Shown: positions 31,901-37,182 of the stretch, piece after piece
How positions within the stretch are numbered: position 1 is the stretch's first letter
Layout: the number at the start of each line of letters is the position of its first letter
NCBI GenBank assembly: GCA_902800925.1
Contig: CADCGD010000016.1
Location: 1-37,182 of the forward strand
Length of the DNA: 37,182 bases
Direction: 5' to 3'
DNA from: an uncultured Bacteroidales bacterium
GTDB taxonomy: Bacteria > Bacteroidota > Bacteroidia > Bacteroidales > Bacteroidaceae
The notes under the pieces: generated by a model
The model's database searches: none
What the model was told of the DNA's origin: nothing
The model's input: the letters and a program-made list of their open reading frames with translations, nothing else
Program-made: the position numbers and the translations under genes

Positions 31901-33199
31901 TTATAGTTTGAATTTAAGACCTAATGACTCTAACAGTGGATTGATTTTATCGACAGTCTCTTTATGGTGTTCATGATTTATAGATGGGTCTGACAAATAT
32001 GTCTTACATGTTGATGGTACAATATCGAGCATTGTCCCCATCACAGTTCCTGCCTTATCTTTATTTCCCCATTTTTCCAAGACTGTTTCATTAATCCCAG
32101 CTGCATCCATTAGTTTACGTGCTAACTCCATACGCACCTTCTGCTGTGCTGTCACAGTATCAGGGATGGTATGCGCTTCCTTCAGTTCATTTTGCAAGTT
32201 TTCAACCTCTGCTTCAAGTTCTTTTATTCGAGTAGCTTGTTGGGTAATAATATTATTAGTCTCTTGTAACTGGGTTTCTTGTTGAGTCAGCTTTGACTCC
32301 AGTTCCGCAAACTTCGTCTGAGGGGCTTCCGTTTCTTGCGTCTGAGTAGATTCTACGGTTTTCTCCACAGAGTCGTTCTCCTCCTTTGTAGGATAGTGCT
32401 CTGTGTAATACTTTATGGCCTCTTTGCTTCGCTGGTAACACGCTCTCACTTTATTCTCCCAAGACAAATCTCTTATAGGATCGTAATTATCCGTATGTTT
32501 GAAACAATCTTTCTTGGGGTTGTATCCGGTGTCTTCACAGAGCTCAAGTTGGTAGCCCTTTATCTGGGCTACAGCCATATCAGTCCAGTATATTCGTTGG
32601 CGGGTGTCTTTCAAGTGAGCAAGTCTTTTACAAATATATTCAGAATAATCTTGAAAATCCCTTTCACTAAAATTCTCAATTACGTCTATAATATTGCGAG
32701 GCTCAAATTCTGTTTTGGAAAGAGGAGAAGTACAACTGTATTCCCACGACATCATATTAAGAAAAATAGTAACTTCCGACGAGTGATACCACTGATAGTG
32801 TGTACATCTGTAGTAGATTTTTTTCCATATCTCGCTGTCCGTACCATATCTTTTTTCATCGTATTTTGCGAGCAGTAAGCATGCCATTGCCATCGAAGCC
32901 AGACAGACTTCATCAGTATATTTGTTCTCTTTTTCAGTCTCAAGGATTGTATCTACATAATCTGAGACACGAAGTTCAGGAAAATTATCTGCCTCAAGAA
33001 GAATTAGGGTACAGATATAATAGGCGTTATTGTAGCACCTCAAAGCCACTTCTCTTGCTCCAGGAACGCCCATGAGGGCTTGCTGCTTCAAGTGCAAGAA
33101 GAGCAGAGAATTCATTGTATCTGGAGTTTGTACTCCAAAGTCCTTTAAATCATTGCGCTCTTTGTATATTAGTGAGCGTGGTATTTTTAAATAGTCCAT
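31901..33199 (-). CDS. Coiled-coil protein paired with the restriction enzyme
   Basis: 432 residues. The first 270 are helical with many aromatic residues (WKKIYYRCTHYQWYHSSEVT, NMMSWEYSCTSPLSKTEFEP) and no known domain. Residues ~285-350 are a strong coiled coil (FAELESKLTQQETQLQETNN). The last 75 (RMELARKLMDAAGINETVLE through KINPLLESLGLKFKL) form a small helical module. I recall similar endings in other Bacteroidota accessory proteins, but cannot check this. It follows the type IIG gene by 12 bp, so it shares its transcript; it may modulate or target the enzyme. Function unknown. Confidence 0.78.
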   Translation of the reverse strand: MDYLKIPRSLIYKERNDLKDFGVQTPDTMNSLLFLHLKQQALMGVPGAREVALRCYNNAYYICTLILLEADNFPELRVSDYVDTILETEKENKYTDEVCLASMAMACLLLAKYDEKRYGTDSEIWKKIYYRCTHYQWYHSSEVTIFLNMMSWEYSCTSPLSKTEFEPRNIIDVIENFSERDFQDYSEYICKRLAHLKDTRQRIYWTDMAVAQIKGYQLELCEDTGYNPKKDCFKHTDNYDPIRDLSWENKVRACYQRSKEAIKYYTEHYPTKEENDSVEKTVESTQTQETEAPQTKFAELESKLTQQETQLQETNNIITQQATRIKELEAEVENLQNELKEAHTIPDTVTAQQKVRMELARKLMDAAGINETVLEKWGNKDKAGTVMGTMLDIVPSTCKTYLSDPSINHEHHKETVDKINPLLESLGLKFKL

Positions 33200-33211
33200 T
33201 TTTTATTTGTA

Positions 33212-36200
33212 TTATCCTTCAACTATTATCCTGCGTTCTTCCTCTGTCAGTCCGTAGAGGTCGAACACTCTATTGTCAATCTCTTCATCTGTGGCCTTTA
33301 TCTGTGCTGAAAGTTCTCGACACTCAACCACGCGCTTATTGAAATACTCTTCCCACTCGTCTTGTTGCGACAGCGAGAGTTTTATCTTCTGCTTCTTCAG
33401 TTCTGCCACGAATCCCTTGAAGTCCATTGTGTCGAATGTCTGCAGGGCTGTCGTTATCTTCACACCCTCCAGATTATCACTCAGTCGGTGCAGGAAACGG
33501 CTGCGCTTATCTTGAAGCTGAGAGTTTAGGGAGAGCATTGTATCAGCAAAATCTGACAAGCTCTCAGCAATATCTTTATTTTCAGGAGATGTCAGGTCTG
33601 GCAAATGGAAGGGCTCCAAGTATTTAGTTTTAAAACAAAAGAAGCCCCCTCTAAGTGTATAACCTGTTTGTGAGAGATAGTACCATAATATTCTCGAATT
33701 CAGAATCGTAAGATATGCCTGAGTAAACCTTACATATACATCGTTAAACAGAATTGTATAACATTTAGTATTGTGGTATAAGTTTTTTGTATCATAAGTC
33801 ATATTACAGCCAAATGAAATCTCAGCCGTAATAATTTTGGGAGTTTCAAACATCGTAATTTCACGAGAACGATGTAAAGCATACCAATATTTTTCATTGG
33901 TTTTATACCTAATCTTCTTATCAACAAGGTCTGATTTAAAGGGCAAGAGATACTCGTAAGTTAGCGGAAATTGTTCCTTCATTTCACTTTCTTCATAAGG
34001 AATGGTTTTCCCGTTTACAAAATGATGCGGATATATTAACCAATATGAATTTTCAAGCGGTGCATATCGCTTAACATCATCTCCTTTCAAAATGGGCCTC
34101 ATAATATCCTTTTCTAACTTTATATGCTGTTGAATCTGTTCAGAATAACCAATAAAGTAATTTCCTTCTATCTTCCCTTTCAGCATATAGATATCATCAC
34201 CCATACTTACAGTACCTTGGCTACAAGCCTTTGTAATAGCCTTGAATAATAATGGTTGCTTATTAATTTTTGCTATTACATTTGAATCTTCACTACTTTG
34301 AAAACTCCATCGAGTGGTATCTGCAAGATTGTCAATTGATATTTCTGTATGAGTATCAGAAGCCTCTTGAAGCTCTAAAGGTTTTACTTTTGCATAATGA
34401 AAAACACTATTCCCATAAGAAAGACCAATAATGCATGTATAGACACTTGCATCGCTAAATACTTGTTCTGCACCAAATGAAACAAGATTATTCAATGCTT
34501 TGTTATCGTATATAAAGTTCCTTATGCCTACTCCAAAATCTGCATTAATAAACTTATGTGGTAGAATGAATGATAAAACCCCATTCTTATTCAGCAAAGA
34601 GAATCCTTTCTCAATAAATAGTACATAGAAATCAAATCTTCCCGTAGCTGAAACATAATTATGTTCGTAAAAAACAGACTCCTTTTGGTGACTTTCGCGT
34701 AACCCTTGAACACGCAGATACGGTGGATTACCAATCACCACATCGAAGCCACCCTTCTCGAAGACTTTGGGGAACTGTTCCTGCCAGTTGAATGCTTTTT
34801 CGCCAGCAATGGCAGGGTCGCTGATAAGGGAGTTGCCACACTTAATATTTTCATTCAAAGAGTTCAACTTGCGATGGGGTTTGGCGGTACGAAGCCAAAG
34901 TGCCAACTGAGCTATCTCGACGCTCTCCTCGTTGATGTCAACACCATAGAGGTTATGCTCCAAGATGCTGTTCTCCACATCCTGGAACACAATAGCAGAG
35001 CCTGCCACCTTCGCCTCCATCTCGTCCAAATGCTTGTGCTCAGCCATGAGGAACTGAAGGGCAGCATTCAGAAAAGCACCACTGCCACAGGCTGGGTCGA
35101 GAATAGTAATCTCGAGCAGCCACTTACGATACTGCTGCAACTGCTGCAACAGGCGCTTCTTGGTCTGAAGCTGGCGGCGTTGGTCAGAGAAATATTCATC
35201 TTCTACGATGTGCAATTCCTGCTTCTTCTCAGCACAGAGACGACCAACAGTATTCTCCACAATATACTTCGTGATATACTGAGGGGTATAGAACACACCA
35301 TCCTGCTTACGCTTAGAGGTATGAGGTGTCTGACCGCTGTTGATTTGCTGAGTGACTTCCTCAATTTCCGAGAGTGAGTTCTCGAAAATATGACCCAGGA
35401 TGTTTACATCTACATCGCTCTCGAAGTCGTATGCAGAGAGTCGTCGTGTGTGCTCCACCAACAGCTCGTCTGTAATCTTGATGCTGTCAAGCACTTCGTC
35501 GGGTTTAAACAGTCCACCATTATAGGCGAATATCTCGTACTTCTTACCCTGATAGCCCGTGTTCATATAGCCGAAGTATTTCTTTACACGGTCGTAGAAA
35601 GGCACGTAGGCATCCATGTCCTTCAACTGCTCCCACTGGTCAATAATCTTCACCATCGAGTTGGGCGGCAACAAGTCACAATCCTCAGCAAAGAAGATAA
35701 AAAGCAGACGGTCTAACAACTTCTGTGTCTTCTTGAACAACAGTAATTGCCACTGCTTGTCATCGGTAGCCCAGCGGTTTTCCTCATGATAGGGATTCTG
35801 TGCTACAATATCGGCAAAGAGCACTCGCTTGAACTGCGAATAGTCCTTGTATAGTGCGTTAGTTATCTGGTCTTCTGAAGATACAGACTCTTCTTTCATC
35901 TGCAGGGCAATGCCTCGTTCCACCTGCGTCCAAGCCAGACAAAGATAGAGTTCGCGGAACTCATCTTGTGTCATGTGAAAGATGTCCCATTCCCTATACT
36001 CAACGGCATTGTCAATATACAATCGCAGTTTCTCAAAATTTGAGATTATGACCAGCCTCGTATCCTTATGCTTACTCTTATAGCCGAATGCCTGGTTCTC
36101 GATGCTTGCCAAATCGGGCGTCTTATGGTCTTTCAGCTCAATGACTCCAATCACCTTGTCGTCAATCAGGATGGCACCATCTGCTTTTTTCGAACCAACT

Positions 36201-36439
36201 TCGTTTTTTAGTTCGGTGGTCAGGTTGTAGTTGGGTGAGGGGTTGATGGTATAATCCAACACATTCACGAATAGCTCACGCAGGAAGCCCTCCTGGAACT
36301 GCTCTTCTTTTATTTTATGAATATTGGCTTGTATATCTTCATTCAAGAAATAGCTCTGGTATTGTTCCCATGCTTCTTGACTCCGCTTTTCATCGAGCAG
36401 ACTCAGATACTTCTTGACGATATTTTTTTGTAGTAGCAT
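33212..36439 (-). CDS. Type IIG restriction-modification enzyme (Eco57I/TaqI-specificity type)
   Basis: 1075 residues from MLLQKNIVKKYLSLLDEKRS; a longer frame to 36478 begins within the promoter. A PD-(D/E)xK nuclease site is at the N-terminus: Asp87 (KADGAIL), Glu101 and Lys103 (GVIELKD). The N6-adenine methyltransferase follows: motif I DPACGSGAFLN (448-458), YGVDINEESVEIAQLALWLR, and motif IV NPPYLRV (571-574). The C-terminal third (YWYALHRSREITMFETPKII, FCFKTKYLEPFHLPD) is a TaqI-like target-recognition domain. One chain should thus cut and methylate DNA. All catalytic motifs are intact. It has its own strong promoter and lies inside the 24-bp inverted repeats. Confidence 0.93.
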   Translation of the reverse strand: MLLQKNIVKKYLSLLDEKRSQEAWEQYQSYFLNEDIQANIHKIKEEQFQEGFLRELFVNVLDYTINPSPNYNLTTELKNEVGSKKADGAILIDDKVIGVIELKDHKTPDLASIENQAFGYKSKHKDTRLVIISNFEKLRLYIDNAVEYREWDIFHMTQDEFRELYLCLAWTQVERGIALQMKEESVSSEDQITNALYKDYSQFKRVLFADIVAQNPYHEENRWATDDKQWQLLLFKKTQKLLDRLLFIFFAEDCDLLPPNSMVKIIDQWEQLKDMDAYVPFYDRVKKYFGYMNTGYQGKKYEIFAYNGGLFKPDEVLDSIKITDELLVEHTRRLSAYDFESDVDVNILGHIFENSLSEIEEVTQQINSGQTPHTSKRKQDGVFYTPQYITKYIVENTVGRLCAEKKQELHIVEDEYFSDQRRQLQTKKRLLQQLQQYRKWLLEITILDPACGSGAFLNAALQFLMAEHKHLDEMEAKVAGSAIVFQDVENSILEHNLYGVDINEESVEIAQLALWLRTAKPHRKLNSLNENIKCGNSLISDPAIAGEKAFNWQEQFPKVFEKGGFDVVIGNPPYLRVQGLRESHQKESVFYEHNYVSATGRFDFYVLFIEKGFSLLNKNGVLSFILPHKFINADFGVGIRNFIYDNKALNNLVSFGAEQVFSDASVYTCIIGLSYGNSVFHYAKVKPLELQEASDTHTEISIDNLADTTRWSFQSSEDSNVIAKINKQPLLFKAITKACSQGTVSMGDDIYMLKGKIEGNYFIGYSEQIQQHIKLEKDIMRPILKGDDVKRYAPLENSYWLIYPHHFVNGKTIPYEESEMKEQFPLTYEYLLPFKSDLVDKKIRYKTNEKYWYALHRSREITMFETPKIITAEISFGCNMTYDTKNLYHNTKCYTILFNDVYVRFTQAYLTILNSRILWYYLSQTGYTLRGGFFCFKTKYLEPFHLPDLTSPENKDIAESLSDFADTMLSLNSQLQDKRSRFLHRLSDNLEGVKITTALQTFDTMDFKGFVAELKKQKIKLSLSQQDEWEEYFNKRVVECRELSAQIKATDEEIDNRVFDLYGLTEEERRIIVEG

Positions 36440-36462
36440 ATTTATTAAATGTAAGTACTTTG

Positions 36463-36494
36463 CAAAGATACAAAACAATTCTTACACTTCCAAA
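36463..36494 (-). promoter_or_regulatory. Promoter of the restriction operon
   Basis: On the minus strand TTTG (36491-36494), 20 bp, TATCTTTG (36463-36470), 24 bp upstream of the ATG at 36439. The right 24-bp inverted repeat begins 13 bp upstream of the -33 box. Confidence 0.75.
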
Positions 36495-36507
36495 TATTTT
36501 CGACTCA

Positions 36508-36531
36508 AATCTTGCAATCTTGCAAATTGCA
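36508..36531 (-). repeat. 24-bp inverted repeat, right copy (three TGCAA boxes)
   Basis: Perfect reverse complement of 27569-27592. The flanking bases differ on both sides, so the match is exactly 24 bp. The two copies bound 8963 bp. Confidence 0.92.
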
Positions 36532-36673
36532 TACATTTATTTCGATGAGAGTGAGAAAAAAAGAGGGGAAATAAGGTTATATAATTATTTAACTTATTGA
36601 TTATTAATATATTATAATAATATTATACTATAATTTACCATTCCTTATTCTCTTTGCACTCTCCAACCTTTCA

Positions 36674-36693
36674 TGCAAGATGCAATATTGCAA
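36674..36693 (+). repeat. TGCAA array with the same 7/8-bp spacing
   Basis: TGCAA starts at 36674, 36681 and 36689, with steps of 7 and 8 bp exactly as in 27569-27592. The bases between boxes differ, so it is the spacing and core that are kept. Confidence 0.75.
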
Positions 36694-36802
36694 TAATTTC
36701 GTAGCGACGTCGCTCACAAGACAGCTGTATAAGGTATCGTTATCAGCCTAATACAGCTCCGTATCAGGCTAATACGACAACAACTTAGGTGTATTTTTTG
36801 AC

Positions 36803-36854
36803 GACAACTTGTTTTTTTTTATTAAAAGACAACTTGGACAACTTAGAACAACTT
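36803..36854 (+). repeat. GACAACTT iteron-like array, forward copies
   Basis: GACAACTT at 36803-36810, 36828-36835 and 36837-36844, with GAACAACTT at 36846-36854; the last three are 9 bp apart. The 20 bp at 36824-36843 are a perfect inverted repeat of 36919-36938. Confidence 0.85.
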
Positions 36855-36907
36855 AAATATTAGCCTACGACGCAACCGCGTCTACGGACACCCTGTTAGT
36901 AGAAAAA

Positions 36908-36938
36908 AAGTTGTCCCCAGTTGTCCAAGTTGTCTTTT
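36908..36938 (-). repeat. GACAACTT iteron-like array, reverse copies
   Basis: AAGTTGTC at 36908-36915 and 36927-36934 with CAGTTGTC at 36918-36925. Opposed to the array at 36803-36854, with about 53 bp between them. Confidence 0.85.
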
Positions 36939-36979
36939 ATAAAAATCCATTGTTTTTCTTGAAAAAAGCGGAGGAAAAA

Positions 36980-37011
36980 TTTGGTTATATCAAAACTTTT
37001 TCGTAACTTTG
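36980..37011 (+). promoter_or_regulatory. Strong promoter facing the right edge
   Basis: TTTG (36980-36983), 20 bp, TAACTTTG (37004-37011): a perfect Bacteroidota promoter 59 bp upstream of the short ORF at 37071. Confidence 0.75.
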
Positions 37012-37070
37012 TAACATAAAACAAGAGAGTTAGTTAACGTAATCTTTAACCATTAAAAACACACACAATT

Positions 37071-37121
37071 ATGCCAGTATTTTGTAAGCGTATCCGCTTT
37101 GACGCCTTGCAGCTCTTCTGA
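37071..37121 (+). pseudogene. 16-codon ORF, possible truncated HU-like gene start
   Basis: ATG at 37071 reads MPVFCKRIRFDALQLF and stops. The first eight residues resemble the start of HU-like DNA-binding proteins (MPVFYKxI) that in Bacteroidota often lie next to VirE_N/DUF3987 genes. After them the likeness ends abruptly and a new promoter follows at once. It may be the remnant of a gene cut by a recombination join. The match is short and from memory. Confidence 0.3.
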
Positions 37122-37137
37122 CAAGTTTCTACCTTTG
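37107..37137 (+). promoter_or_regulatory. Second promoter at the right edge
   Basis: TTGC (37107-37110), 19 bp, TACCTTTG (37130-37137), 28 bp upstream of the ATG at 37166. Confidence 0.55.
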
Positions 37138-37165
37138 CATACTCATTTTTAAAGATTATGCAAAT

Positions 37166-37182
37166 ATGGAAAAACTGACAGC
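37166..37182 (+). CDS. Start of a gene that runs off the window
   Basis: ATGGAAAAACTGACAGC gives MEKLT and continues beyond the window. The promoter at 37107-37137 supports a real start here. Product unknown. Confidence 0.35.

Larger units (their letters stand above)
36532..37060. other. Repeat-rich non-coding region, candidate replication origin
   Basis: About 530 bp with no gene. It holds an AT-rich tract (36571-36637, almost free of G and C), a third TGCAA array (36674-36693), a 12-bp palindrome AGCGACGTCGCT (36703-36714), near-identical direct repeats TATCAGCCTAATAC / TATCAGGCTAATAC (36741-36754, 36762-36775) and opposed GACAACTT arrays. An AT-rich stretch plus iterons beside primase, helicase and SSB genes is the usual make-up of a plasmid or phage origin. 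Function is inferred. Confidence 0.5.

Noticed and set aside
34706-35377. 223-codon open frame on the plus strand
   Set aside because: Antisense to the methyltransferase part of the type IIG gene, whose motifs are intact.

Overview
The window looks like a chromosome piece from a Prevotella/Segatella-like member of the Bacteroidota. The evidence is the recurring promoter form TTTG-N19/20-TAnnTTTG, short lipoprotein and Gly-rich leader types, a TPP-controlled TonB receptor/PnuC/thiamine pyrophosphokinase operon, TPR-AraC membrane regulators, and VirE_N/DUF3987 genes. Both strands are densely coded.

Left edge (1-2331, minus strand): the start of one ECF sigma factor, then an ECF sigma / single-membrane-span partner / lipoprotein operon. 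Next, about 2.64-11.25 kb, is an integrated mobile element. It holds a CHC2-Toprim-helicase primase, a helix-turn-helix excisionase-like gene, two unknown genes, an AlbA_2/ATP-binding/winged-helix protein and a tyrosine integrase. Its left end carries TGTCGCAC repeats in both orientations and the same motif recurs at its right end. TTTTTGGCG repeats sit directly upstream of the integrase promoter.

Middle (11.3-23.9 kb): chromosomal housekeeping. It contains a DUF3857 transglutaminase-like protein, tRNA-Leu(UAA), a zinc-ribbon lipoprotein, argH, an SRPBCC protein and pyrE. Divergently follow the thiamine uptake and activation operon (TPP riboswitch, TonB receptor, PnuC, TPK), then panE, argS and RNase H. 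The gaps here hold degenerate tandem repeats of 7 or 8 bp, and argS carries an in-frame palindrome built of the same kind of 7-bp repeat.

23.9-27.4 kb: two secreted proteins whose leaders are near-identical copies (promoter, 5' leader and signal peptide), placed either side of a TPR-AraC membrane regulator. A 24-codon ORF consisting of little more than a secreted-protein C-terminal tail lies between them.

Right part (27.57-37.18 kb): a five-gene minus-strand operon coding an SSB-like protein, two unknown proteins, an archaeo-eukaryotic-primase-like protein (VirE_N/BT4734) and a DUF3987 P-loop protein. Upstream of it is a type IIG restriction-modification enzyme with a coiled-coil partner. 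Perfect 24-bp inverted repeats, each holding three TGCAA boxes, lie at 27569-27592 and 36508-36531 and bracket the whole block. Beyond the right copy is a non-coding region with an AT-rich tract, palindromes, another TGCAA array and opposed GACAACTT arrays. I read this as a candidate origin or recognition region for the primase module. It is the most likely undescribed system in the window, but the functional reading is inference from layout alone.
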